From assembly GCA_010279815.1 (NCBI GenBank), contig QEOQ01000180.1:1086451-1150450 (forward strand): 64,000 nt of DNA, in the 5' to 3' direction. The translations under genes were made by a program, and so were the position numbers. The notes beneath the pieces were generated by a model that was given only the letters and a program-made list of their open reading frames with translations, made no database searches and had not been told where the DNA came from. Below are positions 11,358-23,000 of the stretch, piece by piece. The first letter of the stretch is position 1; each line of letters opens with the position of its first letter. Source of the stretch: Brachionus plicatilis (taxonomy: Eukaryota; Rotifera; Eurotatoria; Ploima; Brachionidae).

Positions 11358-12776
11358 ATGGTTAATAACAATCCTGAAACTACTCTAGCATTACAGATCA
11401 TTATTCCAACAATCTTCATAGTACTGGCAATAATCGGAATAGTCGGAAACTTAATAGTTCTGCAAATAATATGTGCAAATAGATTTCGTCACAAATCTAT
11501 TCATTTATTAGTGTCTAGCACTTTGTTCGCCGATTTAATTTATATAATTATATTCAGCATCATTCGTTTGATATCTTACGCTTCAGCGGGGACAGACTGG
11601 CTCATAAATCCAACTCAATGGTGCAAAGCCGAAATTTATTTGCTGCAGTTGTTCGACTTTGTCTTGGCATACTCAATTGTTTTTATGTGTTTGGATCGGG
11701 CGGTACCCTCTGGCACTTGCTGGTTTAGTGTAAGAAAATTTCGGTTTGGTATTTCTGTAGTTATCTCAGTGTGGATTGCATCTGCCTATGTTCTCATTCC
11801 ATTCTTGCTATTTCAGCAAGAAATATTTTCTCAATCAAATGGAGGCTATGTTTGCCAAACATCGAGTCTTTTGCTTGATAGAAACCCTCTTTTCACTGAG
11901 AATACTCTTGATTTTTTTTACATTGTATTCAGAATTTATTTTCCCGTCTGTCTCATGATCATTCTGCTTATCATAGCTTCAATAAATTTATACAGATCGA
12001 ATAGCGATCAGGAGAAAACCAAAAAAGCCAAGTCTTATTTGACAGGTGCACCATATCCACCAATTAATGACATCTACTCAGGAAACAGCAATCATCTTTT
12101 CTTGGAAACAACTGTAGTTAATAAAGATGACCTGTCTCTTTTTTCTTCATCTTACAATAAACGAATATTTGCCATGGTCCTTTTGTATGCGCTTTTATTC
12201 ATGTTTTGTCAACTACCTTATGAAATATATAGATCCATAGTTCTTTTAAACGAAAATGTTGTGAAAAATTTAACAGAAAAGAAGCTTGACTTTGCCATTG
12301 AAATACCACTGTTGATACTCAAGCTATTGAATAGATGTGTAAATCCATTTTTTTTCATCTGCCTTGCAGATATTTACAATAAACGAGGAAGGTTTTGTCG
12401 ATTATGGTGCCTGCCATGTATACCTGGCTGTATTGGATGCAAAAACTGCTGGTGCTATGACTGTTGGGGCTCAATATGCTACGAGGTAAATCACTGTTTG
12501 GGAAAAAGAGCGTCCGCCAAATCGGATGAATTTGTACCAACAGGTTTACAAACAGTTAGTACTTATCAATACAGAGATGGAGATAGACTTGTGACAAAAC
12601 AAAAAATAGTTGAAGAGTATGAAACAGGTGTTGAGCCTTATTACAAAAATCCGCAACTAAAGGAAAAGCTACATGATATGGGCGCCTTTGTTAATGAAAA
12701 TTTTGAGGTAGATGATTTGAAAGTACAAAATTTATACTCTGACACAAACAGAGACAAACTGAGAATTAAATTTTGA
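11358..12776 (+). CDS. Rhodopsin-class GPCR with Cys-rich C-tail
   Basis: A 472-aa intronless seven-helix receptor, expected in the plasma membrane, starting at an ATG in an A-rich context. Landmarks: TM1 with GN (Asn31), TM2 with LFAD (Asp59), the TM3 start Cys89 and ECL2 Cys166 for the conserved disulphide, DR (113-114) as a short form of DRY, TM4 Trp139, TM5 Pro196, TM6 CQLP (Pro287, a variant of CWxP), and TM7 NPFFF (329-333) instead of NPxxY. The N-terminus is short, as in peptide- or amine-type receptors; the ligand cannot be assigned. The proximal tail (residues 347-380) holds ten cysteines in 34 residues, unusual for the class and a candidate site for multiple palmitoylation or metal binding. 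The distal tail is polar. A poly(A) signal AATAAA lies at 12826-12831. Confidence 0.88.
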   Translation: MVNNNPETTLALQIIIPTIFIVLAIIGIVGNLIVLQIICANRFRHKSIHLLVSSTLFADLIYIIIFSIIRLISYASAGTDWLINPTQWCKAEIYLLQLFDFVLAYSIVFMCLDRAVPSGTCWFSVRKFRFGISVVISVWIASAYVLIPFLLFQQEIFSQSNGGYVCQTSSLLLDRNPLFTENTLDFFYIVFRIYFPVCLMIILLIIASINLYRSNSDQEKTKKAKSYLTGAPYPPINDIYSGNSNHLFLETTVVNKDDLSLFSSSYNKRIFAMVLLYALLFMFCQLPYEIYRSIVLLNENVVKNLTEKKLDFAIEIPLLILKLLNRCVNPFFFICLADIYNKRGRFCRLWCLPCIPGCIGCKNCWCYDCWGSICYEVNHCLGKRASAKSDEFVPTGLQTVSTYQYRDGDRLVTKQKIVEEYETGVEPYYKNPQLKEKLHDMGAFVNENFEVDDLKVQNLYSDTNRDKLRIKF

Positions 12777-12901
12777 AATCTTTTCGCATTTTACACTTTT
12801 GTATATAGTCTAGATTAGATTTTCAAATAAAGCTTTAATATTTAATAAAGTTTCTTTCATAAAATAAATGGTATAAAATAACAATTTTATTTTTTTTATT
12901 T

Positions 12902-13283
12902 GATTTAAAATAGGTTTTGTGAAATTCAGAACAAAATGATAAAAAGAACAGAAACAAATGATAAAAAATTGAAAAACATTTTTTCTAAGTTAAAATTAGT
13001 TTCGTGTTTATGACATTGTGCAACTTTGAAAGTTGCATCAACTATCAAGGTCTGCAAAATTCTGCAAATTTAGCAGAATTTAGATTTCAATGTGTTCAAA
13101 CGCAGTTCATTTTGCAGAGATTTTACAGAGACATCATTAGCAGACTTTGACAGTTGATGCAACTTTGAATGTTGCAGCATATTGCGCTTATGGAACTAAG
13201 TTTAAACTTTTGGCAAAAAAGTTATTCAATTTTTTTTTCATTTTGTTCTGTTCTTTTGTATTGAACTTCACAAAATCTTTAAA
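12902..13283. mobile_element. Foldback MITE, about 380 bp
   Basis: Nearly the whole unit is an imperfect palindrome. The inner arms are near-perfect: GCAACTTTGAAAGTTGCATC (from 13020) against the reverse complement of the sequence ending at 13175. The outer arms share TTTTGTGAAATTCAGAACAAAA-type sequence near 12914 and, inverted, GTATTGAACTTCACAAAAT near 13258. There is no coding capacity; the open frame at 13147-13452 is a by-product of this repeat. Confidence 0.75.
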
Positions 13284-14604
13284 ATATAATTTTATAATTA
13301 GTATCCTTAAAATTTTATCACCATTTTTTAGATTTAAATCAAATGTTTTAGTTATGAAGAATTATAAGACATATTATAATATTATTACTGTTATCAATTT
13401 TAAATCTATACAGAAAATTAAAAAATTTACGGGTTGTGAAAATTTAATTTAGGTTATGCATGCTCTGTATTAAATCGAATCTTAAAAATAAATATTTAAT
13501 ATGAGTAAAGAAGGAGTTTAAAATAAATAAAACAAAGTATTATTTAATTTTATGTAAGAAGTATAAATTTATTTAATTAAATTAAACAGAGATTTAAAAT
13601 AAAAAAAAGAACAAACAATTATTTTTTCTAGAAATTTAAGATTAAAATAAAATTTTAAAAGCAAAAAATTAGAAAAGTAATTAATTCATGTAAATTAAAA
13701 TATTCTAATTTCATTTTGCTTATTTCATACTGTTTACTGCATAGTTTCTAAAAATTTGTTTACAAGAAGGTCCTATTTTTTAATTTGAATCAATTAAATT
13801 TTAGTTTTTTCCATCAGAAAATTTTTTTAAAATATTCCATTGAATAAATTTTCAATTATTATTCAAAAATAAGTAAAATTAATTTAAAATTAAAATAATT
13901 TATTTTAAATTCGAGTTATTTTCTCAGATTGACTTAATTTAGATTTCATTTTTATGTTTTAGCTATTAAAGTCATGTATAAAATACATTTCAAATTATTT
14001 TAAATATTTAATTTAGAAAGCTATCATAATCATAATTTTAAAAAATCCTAAAATACAAACAATTGTAATCGAATTTGATTATTATATTCATTTTTAGCTA
14101 CTCATCTAAAAGAATACATTTTAAAAAAAATTGTATGAAATTTGAAGCCAAAATCTGATAAAGATGAAATAAAACTTAAAAATGTGATAATTTTTCTAAA
14201 TTTTCACTTAAAAAAATATTCGAATTTTAGAAGCTTTTTTATATCTTATGTAAAGATCATCTAAATAAATAAATAATATGAATTGAAGCTCAATCAGTAC
14301 AAATTTCTCTACAAAAAATATTTATCAGATTTGTATTGTATTTTATATAACTCAAGAAGATATATTTGGTCAAGGTATAGATCACTATTATGAATAGAAA
14401 ATCTTCCAATGATTACAAATGTTCAGAGTTGATGACATATGTTTAGATGTTTCAATTTGAGCTTGATTAAGAGATCCTTGTTTTTTTAATTTTTTTCAAT
14501 TTCAATTTCAAGATTAATCAACAGGCTAGTGCCCATATCTCTTTCGAGACTGATTAACTCTTCATTTATTTAAATTAAAAATTAGTTCATATAAAAATAA
14601 TTTT
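13284..14604. other. Gene-free AT-rich stretch
   Basis: Nothing recognisable as gene, RNA or structured repeat. Confidence 0.4.
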
Positions 14605-14728
14605 TTTTAAACATATAAAAAAAAAAAAAAAATTTTTTTCTTTTTTTCTCTTTTCCCTTTTTTTTTTAAAAATTTAAATTTAAAGTTCAAAATTAATTTA
14701 TCAAAAATTTTTATGGATTCATTAAAAA

Positions 14729-14941
14729 TCAAATTAATGTTATTGAAAAATCGTTTCCATTTCGCAAATTATAATTCAAATTTTTTGTTTTGTTTCTAAT
14801 AAATTGTTCTTTTAACAATGGAGCTGAGTTTGCAAAATTGATAATTTTGTAGCCAAAATTAAGCATTCTTTCTAAGGCACGATGTTGAAAACCAAAAAGG
14901 CCATACTTTATTCGAAGAATTATTCTTCGGGGTCTTTTCAA
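14729..14941 (-). pseudogene. 5'-truncated LINE: C-terminal end of a non-LTR reverse transcriptase
   Basis: The 70-residue frame contains FGFQHRALERMLNFGYKIIN followed by SAPLLKEQFIRNKTKNLNYN and then LRNG. An amphipathic helix, then LLKE, then YNLRN is the usual ending of Jockey/CR1-like LINE ORF2 proteins. Everything upstream (endonuclease and polymerase motifs) is missing, as in 5'-truncated insertions. On its 3' side (lower coordinates, 14613-14690) there is a long A-rich tail broken by G and T. Family assignment rests on recognition of this tail pattern only. Confidence 0.5.
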
Positions 14942-15796
14942 ATGTTTTTGAAAAATTTAACTGATATTTAAGATAAATTAATTGCCAAAAGTATTTTTTT
15001 CTTATTTTCTTTTTTTAATTCTTCAATTTTATTTAGAAATTTATAATTGTAAAATTTTATTTAGAAATTTATATTTTGAAGTCAATAAAAGTTAAAGTAA
15101 TTATTTTTTTCCGATACTTGGAAATAATTTAATCAAAAGGAAATAAAGTTAATTGAAATTTAGCTCAAATTTTGATAGCTAAAAATCTTTAAATTAGTTT
15201 TGATTTCTATTATTTTATTAAAATAAAGGCTAGTTTGCCATTATGTCTAAAAAAGTGGTTTCGACGACTTTTTGCATCTATTTTTTTTTATCTTAAAATT
15301 AATCTAGTCATTTTATTTAAATTTTCCCTCTAAGTTTTAAAAAGACACCAAAAATTTAAAAATCACTTTTTATTTAGCCAAAATTAATTATAATATTTTA
15401 GAGACAATATATTTATATTAAAATCCATAGCAACGAAACTAAAATAAAAAAATAAAAAATCAACAACTAAGATTTAAATCGACAGTGTTTTGCCCGACAA
15501 AAAAAAAAGTTAATTTTTATCTTCGAGATTGATTTTTTCCTAAAGCAGACATGATACAAGACACAACAAAATTTAACACGTCAGAATATTTTTCATTTAG
15601 TAATTTAAAAATTAAATTATCAAAATTTTCTTTATAAAAAAAATATTCCAATCATTTGAAAGAACATAATTTGAACAAAATAACCAGGACACGGTCCTTC
15701 AGTTTTGTTTCGTAATTGAGACAAGTTTGAAGATCATTAGATCAGCAAGTTATTAAAGTGAATAAGTACCGATCAAACCAAGGATTCAAATGGGCC
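14942..15796. other. Intergenic and 5' flank of CANT1
   Basis: No gene seen. The last few hundred bases are probably promoter and 5' UTR of the nucleotidase gene. An in-frame stop at 15728-15730 limits the upstream extension of its reading frame. Confidence 0.4.
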
Positions 15797-17002
15797 ATGA
15801 ATGATTGGATGAAAAAAGTACGTGCCCCAACTCGATATCGTATAGGTAACAACCAAGTCAGCCTTAAAATAAACTCAAGACACGTCATTATGGGTCTTGG
15901 CATTTCATTTGCATTTTTAATCCTATATCTTCTCATTTTTAAACAATCAGATAAAAAAATTGAACACAAATATGAGGGCCTTTATGTATCAAAAAATAAA
16001 ATTTTGTACGAAATTTATAATGATGGAGGGTTAAAATCATACAATTCAAAATATCCGCTCTCACCTCCGCTAGAAACAAAACAAACAAAAAAATTCAAGT
16101 TATTGGCAATAGCTGATTTGGATACCAGCTCAAAAGTGGAAGGAAAAGAAACAAAATTTGTGAGCTATTTGCTTAAAGGCGATCTTGTATTGAACAATGA
16201 TCTTAGAAATGCTGATATCCATTTCGACGAAGAACCCACCGAATTGAGCACTCAGTATTCTTACGGAGACCGTGGCATGGAACTGTCTGAATTGGCAGTT
16301 TTTAATGGTAAGCTTTACTCATGCGACGACAGAACAGGCATCATATACCAAGTCAAAATGGAACAAAATATGGCAGTGCCGTGGGTTATTTTGGTCGATG
16401 GAGATGGTAAAAATACCAGTAAAGGATTTAAATGTGAATGGATGACAGTCAAAGATGACAAACTTTATGTCGGTGGCCTGGGAAAAGAATGGACTACTGG
16501 TCAGGGCGTTCTAGTCAACCATAATCCCCAGTGGATTAAAGTGGTTGGACATTTGGGCGATGTGTCACATGTGGACTGGGTGGAAAACTACAATAAAATA
16601 AGAAAAGAGGGTGGGTTTATGTATCCGGGCTACATGGTTTTTGAATCGTGTGCATGGAGTAGTTTGGAAAAAAAATGGTACTTTTTGCCTCGTCGAGCAA
16701 GCAAAGAAAGGTACGATGAAAAACTTGACGAGCATCGAGCTACTAATTTGATGATTTCAGCAGATGAAAATTTTGAAAATATTTCATATAAATCAATCGG
16801 TACTATTGTGCCTATCCGAGGCTATTCGTCGTTTAAATTTGTGCCCGAAACAAATGAAAGACTTGTAATAGCCCTCAAATCAGAAGAAGACAATGGTTCC
16901 ACTAGGACATACGTAACTCTTTTTGACGTCAATGGTCTCATTTTAGTTCAAGATAAGCTCATATCGAACAAGCTAAAATATGAGGGAATAGAATTTATTT
17001 AA
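15797..17002 (+). CDS. CANT1: Calcium-activated nucleotidase / apyrase (CANT1 family)
   Basis: Hydrolyses UDP, GDP and similar nucleoside diphosphates in the ER/Golgi lumen, supporting glycosylation. I chose the ATG at 15797, giving 401 aa, the same length as the human protein. An earlier GTG is in frame but is not a normal start. After a basic cytoplasmic segment there is one signal-anchor helix (about residues 31-48, GLGISFAFLILYLLIF), so it is a type II membrane protein. The apyrase domain fills the rest. Family blocks in order: YPLSPP, IADLDTSSK, YGDRGMELSELAVFNGKLYS, DDRTGIIYQ, WVILVDGDG, KDDKLYVGGLGKEWT, PGYMVFESCAWS, WYFLPRRASKERY, GYSSFKFVPET, ALKSEEDNG and the C-terminal KYEGIEFI. 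Single exon, with no frame damage. The UPF0728 gene starts about 200 bp downstream on the same strand. Confidence 0.95.
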   Translation: MNDWMKKVRAPTRYRIGNNQVSLKINSRHVIMGLGISFAFLILYLLIFKQSDKKIEHKYEGLYVSKNKILYEIYNDGGLKSYNSKYPLSPPLETKQTKKFKLLAIADLDTSSKVEGKETKFVSYLLKGDLVLNNDLRNADIHFDEEPTELSTQYSYGDRGMELSELAVFNGKLYSCDDRTGIIYQVKMEQNMAVPWVILVDGDGKNTSKGFKCEWMTVKDDKLYVGGLGKEWTTGQGVLVNHNPQWIKVVGHLGDVSHVDWVENYNKIRKEGGFMYPGYMVFESCAWSSLEKKWYFLPRRASKERYDEKLDEHRATNLMISADENFENISYKSIGTIVPIRGYSSFKFVPETNERLVIALKSEEDNGSTRTYVTLFDVNGLILVQDKLISNKLKYEGIEFI

Positions 17003-17197
17003 TTAATCGAAGATCGATCTTTTTTTATTATTTTTTTTACGAAAAATTTTAGATTTATCACTTGGTTTGTAATAAAAATAAGAAGCTTTTAGTTTATTTA
17101 TTTGATTTTTTTTGAAAACAGTTGTAAAAAATTGTTTTTTATTCAAAGCTGTGATTTTTAAATTTAATACACAATATTCTCTTAGAGCTTTTATAAA

Positions 17198-17539
17198 ATG
17201 CCTCAAAAAGCTAGCGTAATTATTAAATATGGACCATATAATTCACACGGGATTGTCGAATATAAAACCGAGCGCCTACAGGGACTTGAAAGTAAGCAAT
17301 TTGTTTCATTTAAGAATCTTAGATTTAATTAATTAAAATAACCATTTGAAGAATATTTGACTTCAAAAGGCCATAAAGTTGTTGAATTGATTCAAGAAAA
17401 AAATTGGAATAATGTTGAGATAATTGTTAATGAAGAAAAGATATTTAAGTGTAGCTTGACTGATTTAGAATTTGGTGGAGATGGTGAATTGGATCCCATA
17501 GTTATTGAGGCAGAAAAGCTAATTACCAAAGCTTACTAA
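17198..17539 (+). CDS. UPF0728 family protein (C10orf53-like)
   Basis: Two exons, 17198-17291 and 17352-17539, joined across a 60-nt intron (GTAAGC...TTTGAAG). The joint gives 93 aa, the length of the human C10orf53 protein. Family landmarks are all present: VIIKYGPYNSHG near the start, RLQGLE at the exon joint, GHKVVELI, then VNEEKIFKCSLTDLEFGGDG and ELDP, and a final KAY. The function of the family is unknown; it is a small, probably soluble protein common in animals. Only the second exon has an obvious long frame; the first exon was found from its ATG (17198) and splice donor. An overlapping minus-strand frame (17003-17206) is a shadow. Confidence 0.92.
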
Positions 17540-18287
17540 TAAAAAATATAATTTTTTACAATATATTTATATTTTAAATATTTTTAAATAAATGATTTTT
17601 TAAATCAAATTTTTTAACAGAAATATTTGTATTATGTTAACTCAAATTTTAGTATCTATGAGAGCGTGAACATTTTATGTTCTTTTAATTAAATAAATAG
17701 TTCGATTTTAATAATATCTATGCGAACATAGGTAGACTTAAAATTTTCTTTAGAAATTTAATATTACATTCACAAGGATATTAATGTATGTTCGCAAAGA
17801 TATTCAAATTTAAGTTAACAGGAACACTTAAACCGAAATTATACGATTTATAAATTTAATTTTCAATCTAGTTATTTTATTAAAAAAATTTATAAAATTT
17901 ATTATTTGCCCAATGCTGTGCATTTAATTTTTGACTTGATCTAATTTTGCTCCATTACCGAATTAATTTAATATTTAGTTCTGCAAAAATTTAGGCTAAT
18001 TTTTTTTTTCTATATTAGTAAACAAATTCAATGTAAAAAAATATAGATTTTTTTTCAATGAAAAATAAATATTATTGAGTTATTTAGTTAAGCAAAATTT
18101 AAGAAATTAATATGAAAATTTAAGTCTTAATTTAAATTTGTTTGAAAAAGAAAAATTTTCATATCAATTTTAGCTTTAATTTTAGCTATGCAATAGCGAC
18201 CCAATATTTTGTTAATTCTAACTTTGCTCTGAAAATATAATAATTTGATAGCCAAACTACCAAGTAATAAAAAAATCAAAAAAATCA
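17540..18287. other. Gene-free AT-rich stretch
   Basis: 3' UTR of the UPF0728 gene, then no recognisable gene. The words TATGCGAACATAGG (17718) and GTATGTTCGCAAAGATA (17786) form a weak inverted pair. Confidence 0.4.
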
Positions 18288-19221
18288 GTACTAAGTAGTG
18301 TTGGGTAACGGATGAGGGTTCACCGGAAGGCTCAGGAAAAAAATCAACGGAAGGTTAAACGGAGGAACGTAAACGGAGCGGTTGAACTTACGGAATGACA
18401 CCGTACGGAACGGAGATATTAACGGTGACAATAATCGGAGACGAAGAAAAATTTCGGAGACGGCAACGGAAACGGGTAAATGCACGGGGCCTCCGGATTT
18501 AACAGAGTCTCTAACGGAGAATCCGAACGGAGCGGAGACGAAAACGGAAGACCCAAACAGAGCGGAGACGGGAAGGGAGAAACCCAAACGGAGCGGAGAC
18601 TGAAACGGAGGACCAAAACAGAGAGGAGAAATAAACCGAAGAGAACAACGGAAATTGAGCGCTTGACCAAAGCTTGCAAAATAAAAATGATTGAACTTAA
18701 AAAAAAATTAAATTTAAAATTAATAATTTTAAATCAGAATTTTAAAAATTAATTTTTTTTTAAAGTTTTAATCTTATAAATTAAATTAAATTAAAATTAA
18801 CTAAAACATTAGGTGTTAATAAAATTTGTTAAAAAGCCATTTCAATTTTTTCCAAAAAAATTAAAAAAAATTATTTAGATAATTAATTCTTTTTCGACCA
18901 AACTTTTTAAAACAAAGTAACGATGGCAAAATTTTGCCATGGCAAAATTCTAGAAGTCTAAAGAATGCTTGCTGCAAATTTCACTCGGTTTTTTTCTTGC
19001 GATATCATCTTTTGCAAGCTTTGGTCAAGTGCTCAATTTCCGTTGTTCTCTTCGGTTTATTTCTCCTCTCTGTTTTCGTCCTCCGTTTCGGTCTCCGCTC
19101 CATTTGGGTTTCTCCGTTTACGTCTTCGCTCCGTTCGGATTCTCCGTTAAAGAATCCGTTAATCTGGCAATTTTTCTCCGGAGGCCCCTCTGTTCTTCCG
19201 GAGGTCAACACTAGTACTAAG
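18288..19221. mobile_element. hAT-like foldback element with 8-bp target duplication
   Basis: The element runs 18296-19213 (918 bp). It starts TAGTGTTGGG, ends CAACACTA, and is flanked on both sides by GTACTAAG (18288-18295 and 19214-19221), an 8-bp target site duplication. TAGTGTTG ends plus an 8-bp duplication are the signature of hAT elements. The arms are long inverted repeats (about 18296-18680 and 18995-19213) made of ACGGA/CTCCGT-rich sequence, markedly GC-richer than the surroundings, around an AT-rich centre. All open frames in it are by-products of the ACGGAG repetition. Non-autonomous. Confidence 0.88.
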
Positions 19222-20059
19222 TCTATAAAAAAATGTTCTCGTTTGATGAATCACCAGCTTTTATGTATATTGAAGATATAACCAAATTTACTTTTATATC
19301 CTATTTACAAACTTTAAAGAAAGTAAAAGCAGTCAAATAAAATAAAACGGTTTTTAAGTTCTATATCTTAAAAAAAGGCAGCAGAAAGAATAAAAATGTT
19401 ATTATTGAAGAAATTAATTAGCTTCTTTAGATTAAAATAAAATAAAATAGAATTTGACAGAAAAAAAGATTTCAGACTGCTATCCTAATATTTCTCTGAA
19501 TGAACTCGAAAATTCAATTTAGGCTCTCGGTCTTTAGAGAGCCTAATGGAATTATCATGGATTAAAATTTAATTTTTAGTAGTTTTTTTATATTTCAGTT
19601 AAGTTAATTGTCTTTTGAGCAATTATTATTTTTATTTAATTTTATTTAGCCTAATAAGTATTGTTAAACTTCAAGATGGTTTCAATAGTTTATTACTAAT
19701 TTTAAAAGGTTTGAGTTCGAGCTCTTTTGCCTTCCTGTTAAAAAAAAAGTTTTACAAAGAATTATAGCTAATTATAACAAAATAAAAATAAAACAAAACT
19801 TCAAGATTATTTTTTAATAAAATTTTATTAAACATATGTGGCCATAACCAAAACCACAAGCTGACAAAGTGCAGCGTTATAAACTGCACTCACACTTTAT
19901 GTGTTACAGCTTACACTACTACTACTACTACTATATATTTAAAATTTTAATCATTTGGAAATCGATTTAATTGTACAAAAATAAAAAAAAGGTTATTAAT
20001 CAACTTGCCATTCATCATTAATTTGTAGAATAAAAACTAATTAATCAGAGTAAATAAAA
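19222..20059. other. Gene-free stretch with (ACT)n microsatellite
   Basis: 3' flank of MSH2 (minus strand). A short (ACT)6 run lies at about 19913-19931, preceded by TTACAGCTTAC. A similar (ACT)n after GCTACAG occurs near 61456. No gene seen. Confidence 0.5.
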
Positions 20060-23000
20060 TTATAGCCTATTGACCAAGGCTCTAAAATACGGATTATCAA
20101 TTCGTTGCGATTCTGACTGTATAAGTTCATCAATTTTCTTCTTATATTCCTGATCACTCAGTGAATTCAAATCAATACTTTCAATTTTTTTGAATAAATT
20201 ATTAATTATTTCATCAGTTTCTTGTTTGTATTTATATTTTTTGCTATGTTCTTCCGCTTTTTCTTCTTCATTCGCCAAAATTGGGCAATAGTCCTCTAAA
20301 TATTTAGCTTTTTCTCTGGCATACTCAATGACATGTTCCGGAAAATTAGCCAATCTAGCTACATGAATACCAAAACTCTGATCACAAACACCAGGTTTTA
20401 CTTTATACAACAATGTGAGAGATTCGTCCGAAGTCATTGCGCTAACATGAGAATTGAAAACAGTCTTTATCTCTTCACTCAACGCGGTCAATTCATGAAA
20501 ATGAGTCGCAAAAAGAGTGAAGCATTTTACTTTTTTAACCAAATAACTTTAATAAATTAATTTAAAAATTCTTTTTTTTGACAACTATTTTTACTAATCT
20601 TACTCTGAAATAGCCCATGCTAAACCAAAACCATCATAGGTCGATGTACCTCTGCCAAGCTCATCAATAATAACTAAAGAATTGCTAGTGGCAGTCTTTA
20701 AGATGAAAGAAGTCTCAAGCATTTCAGCCATGAAAGTCGAAATTCCTTTATTTTGACAGTCATTAGCGCCGATTCGAGCTAAAATGCAATCAACAATTGA
20801 AATTTCAGCACTAGAAGCTGGAACAAAACTTCCAATTTGGGCCATAAGAACAAGAACCCCAATTTGTCTGATATATGTTGATTTACCGCCCATGTTAGGA
20901 CCTGTTATTATACAAAAATTTTTTTCATCTTTCACAAATTCACAATCATTGGGAATAAAGTTAATTCCTTCCTGGAGTTCAAGACACGGATGCCTGGAAT
21001 CTTTCAAGCGTAGAATTCCAGTTCCAATTGGGTGCAATTTTGGTCTAGCATAATCAGCCTGTGATGACATTGCAACCAAAGAAAAGGAGACATAAATATC
21101 CAATTCGGACACTAAATTGTTCAAAGTTTGTAAGGGGTCTAGGTAGCCGGAAGAAATTTTTATCAATTCATCAACAACACTCTTTTGCTCTAGCTCATAC
21201 TGGTCTTTTATTTCAATAAACTTCTCATTCAATTCTTGCAATTTATCGCTCTGAAACTTAATTCCATCTTTTCTGGTTTCGATGACATTATAACTTTTGG
21301 AACTGCTAACAGCTTTATCGTCTTTTCTAGATACCCTAAAATAATAACCAGTTTGGGCGTTTGATTCGAGCTTGACTGTTCCAAGACCTAAATCTCTGGC
21401 AGCTTTGTTAGCCAGGGATTCAATTTTTTCCTCGATGTTATTTAATTTTTCTCTCAATTCTTCTAGCTCAGGCTTATAGCTGCTTTTGACGAGGAACAAA
21501 TGATTTTTAATTTCATCCATGTCCAGTGTAGATTCAATCATTTGTTGGAAATTTTTAAAATCCATTATAATTGACTTAGAATAGAAATTATTTTTTAAAT
21601 AGTCAAATTTTTGCTCGAAAAATTTACATTCAAAGGATTAACAAACATTTCTTTGATTAAATGAGCTTTTGGGCCCTCGTGGTTCAGCAGACATTCAAAA
21701 AGATTTGGCAAATTATTCACAGCAGAGTAAATTTTATAGCAATCCTTAATTCAAGTAAGAATAAAAATTTAATTTAAACTAAACTTTTAAGATGTTTACC
21801 TGTAAATTAGCTTTGTTTTTAATAAATTTCCATTCAATTCTCTGAAAATCTGGCATTTTTTTCAAATAGTTTTCAACTAAATTTTGTCTCAATTCGCTGT
21901 CATTTATCAAAATTTCAACCAAATTTTGTCTTTCCTCTATGAATAAAAAATGCTTAAATCAAAACTTTAAATATTCACTGGGGTGAAGTTTTGACATGAT
22001 TTAATAAATTAAATGAATTAGTTATTTTGTTAGCTCATTTTTTAACTCATTTTTTACTCATTTTTTTCTGCTTCAATATTTTGATGAAAAGAAAGAATAT
22101 AACCATAAAAATAAAAAGTATTAATAAATTAAAAAATGACTTTTATTCTCTTTAAAACCTCTATAATTCCAAACAAAAGATCTGAAATGAAACCCAAACT
22201 TAACTAAAAAACAATAATTGAAAAAAATTAATTAAATAGCTTAAAAATATATTTAAACCTTAAACTTTTTTTTTTAATTCATGTAAAAACTTCACCCCAG
22301 TTAAATATTCTATAATTGTCCTAAAAAAAAATAATTTGGAGAGAAATTTTTTAAATTACCAATTTTATGAATGTCAATCAAAGGCTGTTTGATCCATTGA
22401 GTAAGCAAGCGTTGGCCCTGGATTGTGCAACATTTATTCAATACTCCATAAAGACTATGAGTCTTGTTGGCCGTTTGATCTGTTCTATTCGGAAGTAGAT
22501 TTAATGATCTGAATGCACCAGAGTCTAACTTCAGGTAATTGTTCAAATTGTACGATTTTATTTTGAATATTTGGTCACTATTTGAATCATTTAAAAGCTT
22601 TTATAAAAAATTAAATTTAAAATTAAACAATTTAAAACTTTTAAATATACATCTAGATAACGAATTAAAGAGTTCAAGCAGCCAATTGTTTGCTTGTCTT
22701 TTAATTCTACCAAATTGGCCACATTTTGATCATTTGCTGTTTTCACCAAATTATTAAGCTCAGAGCATTCATTGTCCGTATTGAATTCATCTAAAACATT
22801 TTTTTTTAAATGCTAAATATTAGAAAAATAAAAACTTTTTTTTCGCTCTGTCACCAGAATGCTGTTTCTTCCTAAAACCTTAGCCAATTTTTCATAGAGA
22901 TCTCTATTGCCACCAGAACTAGGAATCAGGCATTCCTTTGGTCCTAAATGAATTAACAGACTCTTAAAGTGACAAATTTTAGAAACAATTATTTGCAAAG

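Noticed and set aside
13147..13452. 101-codon open frame
   Set aside because: Starts inside the arm of the foldback MITE and continues into A/T-rich DNA; the product is Lys/Phe/Ile noise.
18291..19281. Several 60-115 codon open frames
   Set aside because: They run in all frames of the ACGGAG/CTCCGT repeats of the hAT-like foldback and give low-complexity Arg/Glu/Ser products.
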